A DNA stretch of 55,140 nucleotides from Pseudomonas lini (GCF_030812475.1 NZ_JAUSSR010000024.1:1-55140); one strand, 5' to 3'. Positions 25,890-35,645 are shown, counted from the first letter of the stretch. Made by a program: numbers and translations. The notes: generated by a model not told the origin, from the sequence alone.

Positions 25890-27125
25890 ATGAACCAAGC
25901 GTACGAACCGCTGCGCCTGCACGTTCCGGAACCTTCGGGCCGTCCAGGGTGTAAAACCGACTTCTCCTACCTGCGTCTGACCGATGCCGGCCTGTCGCGC
26001 AAACCCCCCATCGATATCGAACCCGCCGAAACCGCCGACCTGGCCAAGGGCCTGATTCGCGTGCTCGACGACCAGGGTAACGCCCTCGGCGAATGGGCTG
26101 AAGGCGTGCCGGTGGAGATCCTGCGCAAAGGCATGCGCGCCATGCTCAAGACGCGGATCTATGACAACCGCATGGTGGTCGCCCAGCGTCAGAAAAAAAT
26201 GTCGTTCTATATGCAGAGCCTCGGCGAAGAGGCCATCGGCAGCGGTCAGGCCCTGGCGTTGAACATCGACGACATGTGTTTCCCGACCTATCGCCAGCAA
26301 AGCATCCTGATGGCGCGGGACGTGCCGCTGGTGGACCTGATCTGCCAGCTGCTGTCCAACGAGCGCGATCCGCTCAAGGGCCGCCAGTTGCCGATCATGT
26401 ATTCGGTCAAGGACGCCGGTTTCTTCACCATTTCCGGTAACCTCGCCACCCAGTTCATCCAAGGCGTGGGCTGGGGCATGGCCTCGGCGATCAAGGGCGA
26501 CACCAAGATCGCCTCGGCCTGGATCGGCGACGGCGCCACCGCCGAATCGGACTTCCACACCGCCCTCACCTTCGCCCACGTCTACCGGGCGCCGGTGATC
26601 CTCAACGTGGTCAACAACCAGTGGGCGATCTCCACCTTCCAGGCAATTGCCGGAGGTGAAGCCACGACCTTTGCCGGACGTGGCGTCGGCTGTGGCATTG
26701 CTTCCCTGCGGGTCGATGGCAACGACTTCGTCGCGGTCTACGCCGCCTCGGCCTGGGCTGCCGAACGTGCCCGGCGCAACCTGGGTCCGACCATGATCGA
26801 ATGGGTCACCTACCGCGCCGGTCCGCACTCCACCTCCGATGATCCGTCCAAATACCGGCCAGCCGACGACTGGAGCTACTTCCCGCTGGGCGATCCGATT
26901 GCGCGCCTCAAGCAACACCTGGTGAAAATCGGCCAGTGGTCTGAAGAGGAACACCTCGCCGTCAGCGCCGAACTGGAAGCCGAAGTGATCGCCGCGCAGA
27001 AACAGGCCGAGCAGTACGGCACCCTCGCCGGTGGCCAGATTCCGAGCGCCGCGACCATGTTCGAAGACGTCTATAAAGAGATGCCGGAGCACTTGAAGCG
27101 CCAGCGCCAGGAGTTGGGGATCTGA
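25890..27125 (+). CDS. bkdA1: branched-chain 2-oxoacid dehydrogenase E1 alpha subunit
   Basis: A 411-residue thiamin-diphosphate enzyme subunit that decarboxylates the keto acids of Val, Leu and Ile. ThDP-binding region GDGATAESDFHTALTFAHVYRAPVILNVVNNQWAIST (GDG...NN) is intact, and the phosphorylation-loop-like YRAGPHSTSDDPSKYR segment is present. The N-terminal extension (YEPLRLHVPEPSGRPG) matches the Pseudomonas form. It is one base from bkdA2 and heads the operon bkdA1-A2-B-lpdV. Confidence 0.97.
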   Translation: MNQAYEPLRLHVPEPSGRPGCKTDFSYLRLTDAGLSRKPPIDIEPAETADLAKGLIRVLDDQGNALGEWAEGVPVEILRKGMRAMLKTRIYDNRMVVAQRQKKMSFYMQSLGEEAIGSGQALALNIDDMCFPTYRQQSILMARDVPLVDLICQLLSNERDPLKGRQLPIMYSVKDAGFFTISGNLATQFIQGVGWGMASAIKGDTKIASAWIGDGATAESDFHTALTFAHVYRAPVILNVVNNQWAISTFQAIAGGEATTFAGRGVGCGIASLRVDGNDFVAVYAASAWAAERARRNLGPTMIEWVTYRAGPHSTSDDPSKYRPADDWSYFPLGDPIARLKQHLVKIGQWSEEEHLAVSAELEAEVIAAQKQAEQYGTLAGGQIPSAATMFEDVYKEMPEHLKRQRQELGI

Positions 27126-27126
27126 C

Positions 27127-28185
27127 ATGAACGATCACAACAGCAATATTCAGTTGGATACCGCCATGACCACGACCACCATGACCATGATCCAGGCCCT
27201 GCGCTCGGCCATGGATGTGATGCTTGAGCGTGATGACAACGTCGTCGTATTCGGCCAGGACGTGGGCTACTTCGGCGGCGTGTTCCGTTGCACCGAAGGC
27301 CTGCAGACCAAGTACGGCACCTCCCGGGTGTTCGACGCGCCGATCTCCGAAAGCGGCATCGTCGGCGTCGCCGTGGGCATGGGCGCCTACGGTTTGCGGC
27401 CGGTGGCCGAAATCCAGTTCGCCGACTACGTCTACCCGGCCTCGGACCAGATCATTTCCGAAGCCGCCCGCCTGCGCTATCGCTCGGCCGGCGAGTTTAC
27501 CGCGCCGATGACCCTGCGCATGCCTTGCGGCGGCGGCATCTACGGCGGCCAGACCCACAGCCAGAGCATCGAGGCGATGTTCACCCAGGTCTGCGGTTTG
27601 CGCACGGTCATGCCGTCCAACCCTTACGATGCCAAGGGCCTGCTGATCGCCTCCATCGAAAACGATGACCCGGTGATCTTCCTCGAGCCAAAACGCCTGT
27701 ACAACGGCCCGTTTGACGGTCACCACGATCGCCCGGTGACCCCGTGGTCGAAACACCCGGCCGCACAAGTGCCGGACGGTTACTACACCGTGCCGCTGGA
27801 CGTCGCCGCCATCACCCGTCCGGGCAAGGCGGTGACCATCCTGACGTACGGCACCACCGTCTACGTCTCGCAAGTCGCCGCCGAAGAAACCGGCATCGAC
27901 GCGGAAGTCATCGACCTGCGCAGCCTGTGGCCACTGGACCTGGACACCATCGTCAAGTCGGTGAAGAAAACCGGACGCTGCGTCATCGTTCACGAAGCGA
28001 CCCGCACCTGCGGATTCGGCGCCGAACTGGTGGCCCTAGTGCAGGAACACTGCTTCCACTACCTGGAAGCGCCGATCGAGCGCGTCACCGGCTGGGACAC
28101 CCCCTACCCGCACGCGCAAGAGTGGGCGTATTTCCCTGGGCCGTCCCGAGTGGGCGCGGCGTTGAAACGGGTCATGGAGGTCTGA
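27127..28185 (+). CDS. bkdA2: branched-chain 2-oxoacid dehydrogenase E1 beta subunit
   Basis: A 352-residue partner of BkdA1 (transketolase pyrimidine and C-terminal domains): EDVGYFG-like GQDVGYFGGVFRCTEGL, FDAPISESGIVGVAVGMGAYGLRPVAEIQFADYVYPA, and the C-terminal WDTPYPHAQEWAYFPG. The stop is immediately followed by the bkdB ATG with no spacer. The first residues (MNDHNSNIQLDTAMTTTTMTM) contain further Met codons that could be alternative starts. Confidence 0.96.
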   Translation: MNDHNSNIQLDTAMTTTTMTMIQALRSAMDVMLERDDNVVVFGQDVGYFGGVFRCTEGLQTKYGTSRVFDAPISESGIVGVAVGMGAYGLRPVAEIQFADYVYPASDQIISEAARLRYRSAGEFTAPMTLRMPCGGGIYGGQTHSQSIEAMFTQVCGLRTVMPSNPYDAKGLLIASIENDDPVIFLEPKRLYNGPFDGHHDRPVTPWSKHPAAQVPDGYYTVPLDVAAITRPGKAVTILTYGTTVYVSQVAAEETGIDAEVIDLRSLWPLDLDTIVKSVKKTGRCVIVHEATRTCGFGAELVALVQEHCFHYLEAPIERVTGWDTPYPHAQEWAYFPGPSRVGAALKRVMEV

Positions 28186-29460
28186 ATGGGCACGCACGTT
28201 ATTAAAATGCCGGACATTGGCGAAGGCATTGCAGAAGTTGAATTGTCGGTGTGGCACGTCAAGGTCGGCGACATGGTCGTCGAAGATCAGGTGCTGGCCG
28301 ATGTCATGACCGACAAGGCGATGGTCGACATCCCGTCCCCGGTGCATGGCAAGGTGATTGCGCTGGGCGGACAGCCTGGCGAAGTCATGGCGGTGGGCAG
28401 CATCCTGATCAGCATTGAAGTCGAAGGCGCGGGCAACGTTAAAGAATCCGCTCAGCCCGCCGCGGCTGCAGTGAAAGAAATGCCGGTTGCAGCGCCGAAA
28501 GCTGAAGCGGTGGCAGAGAGCAAACCGGTTGCGGCGCCGCGTCCAGCCGCCGTTTGCCAGGGCCCTATGGTTGCTCGCGAGGCCCATGAGCGCCCGCTGG
28601 CCTCCCCGGCCGTGCGCAAACATGCACTGGACCTGGGCATCGAGTTACGTCTGGTGCGTGGCACCGGTCCTGCCGGTCGCGTCTTGCACGAAGACCTCGA
28701 GACCTATCTGGCCCAGGGTCAGCAACCACAGTCGTCCGCGGCTGCCGCTTACATCCAGCGTACCGATGAAGAACAGATCCCGGTGATCGGCATGCGCCGC
28801 AAGATCGCCCAGCGCATGCAGGACGCCACCCAGCGGGCCGCCCACTTCAGCTATGTCGAAGAAATCGACGTCACCGCCGTGGAAGAGTTGCGCGCGCACC
28901 TGAACGAAAAACACGGCGCGACCCGCGGCAAGCTGACGCTGTTGCCGTTCCTGGTCCGCGCGCTGGTGGTCGCCCTGCGCGACTTCCCGCAGATCAACGC
29001 CCGTTACGACGACGAAGCCCAGGTCATCACCCGCCTCGGCGCGGTGCACGTGGGCATCGCCACCCAGGCCGACATCGGCTTGATGGTACCGGTGGTGCGT
29101 CACGCCGAAGCGCGCAGCCTGTGGGACAGCGCCACGGAAATCTCGCGCCTGGCCACAGCAGCACGCACTGGCAAGGCCAGCCGCGATGAGCTGTCCGGTT
29201 CAAGCATCACCCTGACCAGCCTCGGCGCGTTGGGCGGCATCGTCAGCACTCCGGTGCTGAACTTGCCGGAAGTGGCGATCGTCGGTGTGAACAAAATCGT
29301 CGAACGGCCAATGGTGATCAAAGGCCAGATAGTGATCCGCAAGATGATGAACCTTTCCAGCTCCTTCGATCACCGCGTAGTCGACGGCATGGACGCGGCG
29401 CAATTTATCCAGGCCGTTCGTGGCTTGCTCGAACAACCCGCCACCTTGTTCGTGGAGTAA
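28186..29460 (+). CDS. bkdB: branched-chain 2-oxoacid dehydrogenase E2 (lipoamide acyltransferase)
   Basis: A 424-residue core of the complex. Lipoyl domain 1-80 with lipoylated Lys44 (MTDKAMVD), an Ala/Pro-rich linker (about 85-130), the E1/E3-binding domain (SPAVRKHALDLGIELRLVRGT, about 135-175), and the acyltransferase domain with SSFDHRVVDGMDAAQF holding the catalytic His and Asp near the C-terminus. Single lipoyl domain, as in P. putida. Confidence 0.97.
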   Translation: MGTHVIKMPDIGEGIAEVELSVWHVKVGDMVVEDQVLADVMTDKAMVDIPSPVHGKVIALGGQPGEVMAVGSILISIEVEGAGNVKESAQPAAAAVKEMPVAAPKAEAVAESKPVAAPRPAAVCQGPMVAREAHERPLASPAVRKHALDLGIELRLVRGTGPAGRVLHEDLETYLAQGQQPQSSAAAAYIQRTDEEQIPVIGMRRKIAQRMQDATQRAAHFSYVEEIDVTAVEELRAHLNEKHGATRGKLTLLPFLVRALVVALRDFPQINARYDDEAQVITRLGAVHVGIATQADIGLMVPVVRHAEARSLWDSATEISRLATAARTGKASRDELSGSSITLTSLGALGGIVSTPVLNLPEVAIVGVNKIVERPMVIKGQIVIRKMMNLSSSFDHRVVDGMDAAQFIQAVRGLLEQPATLFVE

Positions 29461-29463
29461 GAC

Positions 29464-30846
29464 ATGCAGAATTTGAACACTACGCTGCTGATCATCGGCG
29501 GCGGCCCTGGCGGCTATGTGACGGCGATCCGTGCCGGCCAACTGGGCATCCCGACCATCCTGGTGGAAGGCGAATCGCTAGGCGGTACCTGCCTGAACAT
29601 CGGCTGCATTCCGTCCAAGGCGCTGATCCACGTTGCTGAGCAGTTCCATCAGACTCAGCATCACAGCCAGCACTCGGCGCTGGGCATCAGCGTTTCGGCG
29701 CCGACCCTCGACATCAGCAAGAGCGTCGAGTGGAAGGACGGCATCGTCGATCGCCTGACCACTGGCGTCTCGGCGCTGCTGAAGAAGAACAAGGTTCAGG
29801 TGATCCAAGGCTGGGCCAAGGTTATCGACGGCAAGACGGTCGAAGTCGGCGACACGCGGATCCAGTGCGAGCACCTGGTGCTGGCCACCGGTTCGAAAAG
29901 CGTGAACCTGCCGATGCTGCCGATTGGCGGGCCGATCATCTCCTCCACCGAAGCCCTGGCGCCGACGTCCGTGCCGAAACGACTGGTCGTGGTCGGTGGC
30001 GGTTACATCGGTCTGGAGCTGGGAATCGCCTATCGCAAGCTCGGTGCAGAGGTCAGTGTGGTCGAGGCGCAGGATCGGATTCTGCCGGCCTACGACGGCG
30101 AACTGACTCAGCCGGTGCAGGATGAACTGAAGAAACTCGGCATCAAGCTTTACTTGAAACACAGCGTGGAAGGCTTTGATTCACAAGGTAATGCGCTGCA
30201 AGTTCGTGACCCGAACGGTGACACCCTGAACCTGGAAACCGATCAGGTGCTGGTGGCTGTCGGCCGCAAACCCAACACTCAGGGCTGGAACCTCGAAGCA
30301 CTGAACCTGGACATGAACGGCTCGTCGATCAAGATCGATAACCGCTGCCAGACCAGCATGCGCAACGTGTACGCCATCGGCGACCTGAGCGGCGAACCGA
30401 TGCTCGCGCACCGGGCCATGGCCCAGGGCGAGATGGTGGCCGAGCTGATCAGAGGTAAATCCCGAGAGTTCAATCCGACCGCCATCGCTGCCGTGTGCTT
30501 CACCGACCCGGAACTGGTGGTGGTCGGCAAGACGCCGGACGAGGCCAGGGCCGCGGGGCTGGACTGCATTGTCTCGAGCTTTCCGTTTGCGGCCAATGGC
30601 CGGGCGATGACACTGGAATCGAAAAGCGGCTTCGTGCGGGTCGTGGCACGGCGTGACAATCATGTGATTGTCGGTTGGCAAGCGGTCGGCGTGGGTGTGT
30701 CGGAGTTGTCGACGGCGTTTGGCCAGAGCCTTGAAATGGGCGCACGGCTGGAAGACATCGCCGGGACGATCCATGCCCATCCGACCTTGGGCGAAGCGGT
30801 GCAGGAAGCGGCGTTGCGGGCGTTGGGGCATGCGCTGCATTTGTGA
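29464..30846 (+). CDS. lpdV: dihydrolipoamide dehydrogenase, E3-Val
   Basis: A 460-residue FAD disulfide oxidoreductase. FAD-binding GGGPGGYV at 12-19, redox-active Cys43 and Cys48 (GGTCLNIGCIPSKALIH), NAD-binding VVVGGGYIGLELG, and the C-terminal HAHPTLGEAVQEA with catalytic His. It closes the bkd operon, three bases after bkdB, and reoxidises the lipoyl groups of BkdB. Followed by a REP pair. Confidence 0.97.
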   Translation: MQNLNTTLLIIGGGPGGYVTAIRAGQLGIPTILVEGESLGGTCLNIGCIPSKALIHVAEQFHQTQHHSQHSALGISVSAPTLDISKSVEWKDGIVDRLTTGVSALLKKNKVQVIQGWAKVIDGKTVEVGDTRIQCEHLVLATGSKSVNLPMLPIGGPIISSTEALAPTSVPKRLVVVGGGYIGLELGIAYRKLGAEVSVVEAQDRILPAYDGELTQPVQDELKKLGIKLYLKHSVEGFDSQGNALQVRDPNGDTLNLETDQVLVAVGRKPNTQGWNLEALNLDMNGSSIKIDNRCQTSMRNVYAIGDLSGEPMLAHRAMAQGEMVAELIRGKSREFNPTAIAAVCFTDPELVVVGKTPDEARAAGLDCIVSSFPFAANGRAMTLESKSGFVRVVARRDNHVIVGWQAVGVGVSELSTAFGQSLEMGARLEDIAGTIHAHPTLGEAVQEAALRALGHALHL

Positions 30847-30878
30847 ATCAAGGGGATTGTTGGCGTAGCTGATGGCCT

Positions 30879-30971
30879 CTTCGCGAGCGGGCTCGCTCCC
30901 ACAGGATTTGTGGTGTTTGCAGGCTCTATGGCTTACAGAGATCGAATGTGGGAGCGAGCCTGCTCGCGAAT
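30879..30971. repeat. REP pair
   Basis: Inverted CGCGAGCGGGCTCGCTCCCA and GTGGGAGCGAGCCTGCTCGC palindromes after lpdV. The remaining gap to ilvE (about 140 bases) should hold the ilvE promoter; I see no sharper motif. Confidence 0.85.
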
Positions 30972-31114
30972 TCTCGAGGGCGACATCATTTATATGCCAG
31001 TCACCCGATAGTCCGGGCTGCGAAAAGGCCCCGGAATGAAGTATTGTTGTCCCCATCAGAAAAACGTCAGAAGCCTTGAACCGTTTCGGCGGTTGTTAAG
31101 CGATAGAGGGTGTC

Positions 31115-32134
31115 ATGGGTAACGAAAGCATCAATTGGGACAAGCTGGGTTTTGACTACATCAAGACAGACAAGCGCTATTTGTCGCACTGGCGTAACGG
31201 CGAGTGGGACGCAGGCACCCTGACCGAAGACAACGTGCTGCACATCAGCGAAGGCTCCACTGCCCTTCACTATGGCCAGCAATGCTTCGAAGGCCTCAAG
31301 GCCTATCGATGCAAGGACGGCTCGATCAACCTGTTCCGCCCGGACCAGAACGCCGCGCGCATGCAGCGCAGCTGCGCGCGCCTGCTGATGCCGCAGGTGT
31401 CCACCGAGCAGTTCATCGAAGCCTGCAAGGACGTGGTCCGCGCCAACGAGCGCTTCATCCCGCCTTACGGCACCGGTGGCGCGCTGTACCTGCGTCCGTT
31501 CGTGATCGGCGTGGGTGACAACATTGGCGTGCGTACCGCCCCCGAGTTCATCTTCTCGATCTTCTGCATCCCGGTGGGCGCCTACTTCAAGGGCGGCCTG
31601 ACCCCGCACAACTTCCTGATCTCCAGCTACGACCGCGCAGCCCCGCAAGGCACCGGTGCGGCCAAGGTCGGGGGCAACTACGCCGCCAGCCTGATGCCGG
31701 GCTCCCAGGCCAAGAAGGCGCATTTTGCCGACTGCATCTACCTGGACCCGATGACCCACACCAAAATCGAGGAAGTCGGTTCGGCCAACTTCTTCGGGAT
31801 CACCCACGACAACAAGTTCGTCACCCCGAACTCGCCGTCGGTCCTGCCGGGCATCACCCGCCTGTCGTTGATCGAACTGGCCAAATCGCGCCTGGGCCTG
31901 GAAGTGATCGAAGGTGACGTGTTCATCGACAAGTTGTCCGACTTCAAGGAAGCCGGCGCCTGTGGGACTGCCGCCGTGATTACGCCGATCGGCGGCATCA
32001 GCTACAACGACAAGCTGCACGTGTTCCACAGCGAAACCGACGTCGGCCCGATCACCCAGAAGCTCTACAAAGAGCTGACGGGCGTACAGACCGGTGACGT
32101 CGAGGCGCCGGCAGGCTGGATCGTCAAGGTTTGA
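31115..32134 (+). CDS. ilvE: branched-chain amino-acid aminotransferase
   Basis: A 339-residue fold-type IV PLP enzyme interconverting Val, Leu and Ile with their keto acids. The PLP lysine lies in GAAKVGGNYAASL; EEVGSANFFG and CGTAAVITPIG bind the phosphate and substrate. This is the longer, mammalian-like BCAT form (begins WDKLGFDYIKTDKRYLSHWR). It sits beside the bkd operon, so the transaminase that makes the Bkd substrates is linked to the complex, but with its own promoter and a strong terminator. Confidence 0.95.
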   Translation: MGNESINWDKLGFDYIKTDKRYLSHWRNGEWDAGTLTEDNVLHISEGSTALHYGQQCFEGLKAYRCKDGSINLFRPDQNAARMQRSCARLLMPQVSTEQFIEACKDVVRANERFIPPYGTGGALYLRPFVIGVGDNIGVRTAPEFIFSIFCIPVGAYFKGGLTPHNFLISSYDRAAPQGTGAAKVGGNYAASLMPGSQAKKAHFADCIYLDPMTHTKIEEVGSANFFGITHDNKFVTPNSPSVLPGITRLSLIELAKSRLGLEVIEGDVFIDKLSDFKEAGACGTAAVITPIGGISYNDKLHVFHSETDVGPITQKLYKELTGVQTGDVEAPAGWIVKV

Positions 32135-32155
32135 TCTGACTCCCATTGCATCGAA

Positions 32156-32190
32156 GCCCTCCATTGCCTTGGCAATGGGGGGCTTTTTTA
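32156..32190 (+). terminator. Rho-independent terminator of ilvE
   Basis: A 13-base stem GCCCTCCATTGCC / GGCAATGGGGGGC (one G-T pair) with a two-base loop is followed by six T. It lies 22 bases after the ilvE stop, before the convergent DUF4130 gene. Confidence 0.92.
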
Positions 32191-32200
32191 CGCATCGAGG

Positions 32201-33031
32201 TCACCCCCCGATGATTCGCGCAGAGATTCGCTTGCCGCCCCTGCCCTTGATGCCAATGGCCTGACCGTCCTGCTGCTTGCCGGTCCGCGCCTGGGTGATC
32301 AATCCCGGTATCAGCGGTCCCTCGGGCAGGTTTTTCCAGAAGCGTGCCGGCAAATGCCCCTGCATGACTTTCGGGTTCAGCCGCGCCGGATTGAAGATGT
32401 GGCTGTAATACGTCAACCACATGTCGCTGTGCGGATCCTCGACATTTTGCGCCAGTTGCTGCCATTCGAGCGGGCATTGCCGTTGGTGGATCAACTGCTC
32501 GCCATCGTAATAAACCCCGTCCCGAGGCGTTGCAATCAGCCAGCGGTGTCGGCCCATTCGACCGATGAAATGCTCACTGGCACTGCGCAAAATATCGTGG
32601 GCCGGCTCGTACCAGGCGACGTAGTGCGGACCATCGTTTTCCGGTAACGCGACGAAGCGTACGAATGCATGTAAATGATGAGATTCATGCTGTACCTGCT
32701 TGATTCTCCCGTTAAATTCACTTCCCAGCTTGTCCCCTGCAAGCATCGCGGAGCGGTCACCGTGACTGACCCGCCACAGCACCTCGTACAACAGGCTCCA
32801 GCGCTGATCGCCACGATAACGAGCGGCACGCTCGAGGGTGTCTAACAGCGCTCTGGGAACGCGCGCCTGATACGGCCCTTGGGTTTCGGGCAGTTCATTG
32901 TCACTGGCAAACAAGTCGGCCACGCCTTCATTGGCCCAACTCACCCTGCTCGGGTCGACACCATGGCTGAGCAGCCAACGAGCCTGTGTACGCCAGGTGT
33001 CGAACAAGTCGTCGCAATCGAGACTGATCAT
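32201..33031 (-). CDS. DUF4130 protein, putative DNA-metabolism partner of a radical SAM enzyme
   Basis: A 276-residue protein of the DUF4130 group (begins MISLDCDDLFDTWRTQARWLL), distantly related to uracil-DNA glycosylases and always paired with the radical SAM gene found directly upstream here. The conserved C-terminal WYEPAHDILRSASEHFIGRMG, LIATPRDGVYYDGEQL and YYSHIFNPARLNPKVMQGHLP segments are present. The ATG at 33031 overlaps the upstream stop (ATGA); a GTG six bases further up is possible but less likely. Role in DNA repair or modification is inferred from the family and from the LexA box before the operon. Confidence 0.87.
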   Translation of the reverse strand: MISLDCDDLFDTWRTQARWLLSHGVDPSRVSWANEGVADLFASDNELPETQGPYQARVPRALLDTLERAARYRGDQRWSLLYEVLWRVSHGDRSAMLAGDKLGSEFNGRIKQVQHESHHLHAFVRFVALPENDGPHYVAWYEPAHDILRSASEHFIGRMGRHRWLIATPRDGVYYDGEQLIHQRQCPLEWQQLAQNVEDPHSDMWLTYYSHIFNPARLNPKVMQGHLPARFWKNLPEGPLIPGLITQARTGKQQDGQAIGIKGRGGKRISARIIGG

Positions 33032-34248
33032 CCCCACAAACCCATTTGCTGCGGTTGCGGCCGGTCGCGCAGTTGCTGATACAACAAGTGGCTCGTCACC
33101 TCAGCCTGTTGCGGGTGGTAATCGCTGGTGATGATGAACGGCTTGGCCTTGGCCAGCACGCAGCGCATGCGGGCCAGGTCTTCATAGCGAATCCGCCGCT
33201 GACGACGCAGTTCCACCAGCCGTTCGGTGGTACGCAGGCCTATCCCCGGAACTCGCGAGATCATCGACGCCTCGGCTCGGTTCAGGTCCAGCGGAAACAC
33301 CTCACGGTGCTCCAGTGCCCAGGCCAGCTTCGGGTCGATGTCGAGTGCCAGATGTCCAGGCCCCTGGAACAATTCGCCCGCCGTGAAGCCGTAGCTGCGC
33401 AGCAGGAAATCGGCCTGATACAAACGGTGCTCGCGCATCAGCGGCGGTGCGGCCAGTGGCACGCTCTTCGGGCTATTGGGGATCGGACTGAACGCCGAGT
33501 AATAGACTCGACGCAAACGGTAGTTGCCGTACAACGCCTGGGCGCTGTGAAGAATGGTGCTGTCGTCGGTGTCGTCGGCACCGACGATCATCTGCGTACT
33601 CTGCCCGGCCGGAGCAAATTTGGGTGCGCGCGGTTCGTTGAGCACGGTTTGTTCACCGGTGAAGATCGTTTGCATCGCCTGCTTGATCGAGCCCAGGTGT
33701 TTTTCCGGGGCCAGGTGTTGCAGGCTGGTATCGGTTGGCAATTCGATGTTGACGCTCAATCGATCGGCGTAACGCCCCGCTTCCTCAATCAGCGCGGGGT
33801 CGGCTTCGGGAATAGTCTTGAGGTGGATGTAACCGCGGAACTCGTGGTCTTCACGCAACAGCCTGGCCACGCGAATCAACTGCTCCATGGTGTAGTCCGC
33901 CGAGCGAATGATCCCGGAGCTGAGAAACAGCCCGCTGACGCAATTGCGCCGGTAGAAGTCCATGGTCAGCGTGACCACTTCTTCCGGGGTGAACCGGGCG
34001 CGAGGCACGTCGCTGGAACGCCGGTTGACGCAGTATTGGCAGTCATAGAGACAGAAGTTGGTCAGCAGGATCTTCAGCAACGAGACGCAGCGCCCGTCCG
34101 GGGTATAGCTGTGGCAGATACCCATGCCATCGGTCGAACCCAGGCCGCTTTTGCCCTCGGAGCTGCGCTTCGGCGCGCCGCTGCTGGCGCAGGACGCGTC
34201 ATACTTGGCGGCGTCGGCGAGAATGCCGAGCTTGTCGATAAGTTCCAT
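33028..34248 (-). CDS. putative DNA modification/repair radical SAM protein
   Basis: A 406-residue radical SAM enzyme. The cluster-binding motif is Cys-LYD-Cys-QY-Cys (CxxxCxxC) near residue 70, followed by LSSGIIRSADYTMEQLIRV; a helix-hairpin-helix DNA-binding motif (MISRVPGIGLRTTERLVELRR) lies near 315-335. The combination of radical SAM and HhH with a DUF4130 partner is a recognised family of presumed DNA repair function. A well-formed LexA box lies 17 bases before the start, indicating SOS induction. Confidence 0.88.
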   Translation of the reverse strand: MELIDKLGILADAAKYDASCASSGAPKRSSEGKSGLGSTDGMGICHSYTPDGRCVSLLKILLTNFCLYDCQYCVNRRSSDVPRARFTPEEVVTLTMDFYRRNCVSGLFLSSGIIRSADYTMEQLIRVARLLREDHEFRGYIHLKTIPEADPALIEEAGRYADRLSVNIELPTDTSLQHLAPEKHLGSIKQAMQTIFTGEQTVLNEPRAPKFAPAGQSTQMIVGADDTDDSTILHSAQALYGNYRLRRVYYSAFSPIPNSPKSVPLAAPPLMREHRLYQADFLLRSYGFTAGELFQGPGHLALDIDPKLAWALEHREVFPLDLNRAEASMISRVPGIGLRTTERLVELRRQRRIRYEDLARMRCVLAKAKPFIITSDYHPQQAEVTSHLLYQQLRDRPQPQQMGLWG

Positions 34249-34264
34249 GGGAGCAGGCCTGTAC

Positions 34265-34280
34265 TGTTTGGATATACAGT
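34265..34280. promoter_or_regulatory. LexA (SOS) box
   Basis: CTGTTTGGATATACAG fits the CTG-N10-CAG rule with an AT-rich centre, and the right half equals the consensus ATATACAG. It lies 17-32 bases before the radical SAM gene. The other 95-base gap sequence shows nothing further. Confidence 0.75.
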
Positions 34281-34343
34281 ATAGTGTCGATCACTGCTGC
34301 ACAAGTCATCGACAGACCCTTGGTCGGGTTGTTGAGACGACGA

Positions 34344-35645
34344 TCAGACAGGCGTCGGCAACCACAACCTGAATCGCGCTCCACCCAGCGGCGATGCCTC
34401 GACGGTCAGCGTTCCGCCCTGGGCCTCCAGCGCCCGGCGACTGATCGCCAACCCCAGGCCAAACCCGCCCGTGGCGCGATCCCGGCTGCGATCCAGGCGA
34501 TAAAAGGGTTCGAAAATCCGCTCACTTTCATCGTCGGGAATGCCAATGCCATCGTCGTCAACCCAGATCTCACACCCCTTCGGGCCAACCTGCACACCGA
34601 TCTGAATCCGTTTTTCGCAGTAGCGCATGGCGTTGCGCAGCAGGTTCTGCAGGGCGCGGGCGGTCAGGCGCGGGTCGAGGCTGAAGCGTTCGAGCTGGCC
34701 GTGAAGCAGTACGTCGATGACGATGTCGGGGGACTCCAGTTCTTCGTCGACGCTGCCAAGGATACTGTCGATGAACTCATCCAGCGAGACGTCGACCCGC
34801 TCGGGCAGCCGCGCCGGGTTTTGCAGGCGGCTGTAGGACAGCAACTCCAGCACCAGCTCATCGAGTTCACGGATGTGGGCTACCAGGCCTTGCAGGCGCT
34901 CGCGGCTGGCGGCCGGCAGGTCGTCCGACAGCGCCAGGGCCAGGCCGAAATCCAGGCGCGTCAGGGGCGTGCGCAATTCGTGTGAGACGGCATTGAGCAA
35001 GTCCCGCTGCTGGTTGAGCAGGTTCTCGATGTCGCCGGCCATGGTGTCGAACACGTTGGCCAGGCTGCCGATGTTGGAGCTGGCGGAGATCTGCGTGCGC
35101 TCGCTCAACTGGCCCTTGCCGAAGCGCTCCGCCGTGCCCTTGAGGCGCTCCAGGTCGCGCCAGTGCGGGCGCAGCCACAGCAACAGGCAGGCGAGCATCG
35201 TCGCGCCGATCAGCACGTTGATGCTCCAGTACAGCAAACTGACGTCCGTCGGGTCCGGCGGCACCACCATTTTCACCACCGTGCGCTCGTTCAGCGGCGA
35301 CACCGCCAGGGTGCGCCAGCCCCAGTCGCCTATGCGCACGATGTTCTCGCCACGCTGCAGACGCTGCCGCTCATCGAGGGTGAAGTCGGCGTCGTCGTTG
35401 CCGCTCAACACGATATGCAGCGGCTGGAACTCTTTATCCATCTCAGCCGCCAGGGCCGGCCATTGCGCCGGGGGGACGGAATGGAACTGTTTGACGATGA
35501 GGGTCTGCAGCCCTCGGGAATAGTCGAGGTTGTAGGTGAGAAAACGCTCGTGAAAAACCTTGATCACCAGGTCCGGCACCAGGTAGATCGCCGCGCTGAA
35601 CGAGACGATGGTCACCAGGTACAGGCGAAAGAGGATTCTGAACAT
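34344..35645 (-). CDS. RstB-like membrane sensor histidine kinase
   Basis: A 433-residue kinase. TM1 spans about 7-29, a periplasmic domain 30-136, TM2 about 138-158, then HAMP, HisKA with His222 (LLNAVSHELRTPLTRLDF) and HATPase_c (NLLRNAMRYC, DDDGIGIP, GGFGLGLAIS). It follows the response regulator by four bases. The stimulus is unknown; the divergent efflux genes suggest envelope or drug stress. Confidence 0.88.
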   Translation of the reverse strand: MFRILFRLYLVTIVSFSAAIYLVPDLVIKVFHERFLTYNLDYSRGLQTLIVKQFHSVPPAQWPALAAEMDKEFQPLHIVLSGNDDADFTLDERQRLQRGENIVRIGDWGWRTLAVSPLNERTVVKMVVPPDPTDVSLLYWSINVLIGATMLACLLLWLRPHWRDLERLKGTAERFGKGQLSERTQISASSNIGSLANVFDTMAGDIENLLNQQRDLLNAVSHELRTPLTRLDFGLALALSDDLPAASRERLQGLVAHIRELDELVLELLSYSRLQNPARLPERVDVSLDEFIDSILGSVDEELESPDIVIDVLLHGQLERFSLDPRLTARALQNLLRNAMRYCEKRIQIGVQVGPKGCEIWVDDDGIGIPDDESERIFEPFYRLDRSRDRATGGFGLGLAISRRALEAQGGTLTVEASPLGGARFRLWLPTPV

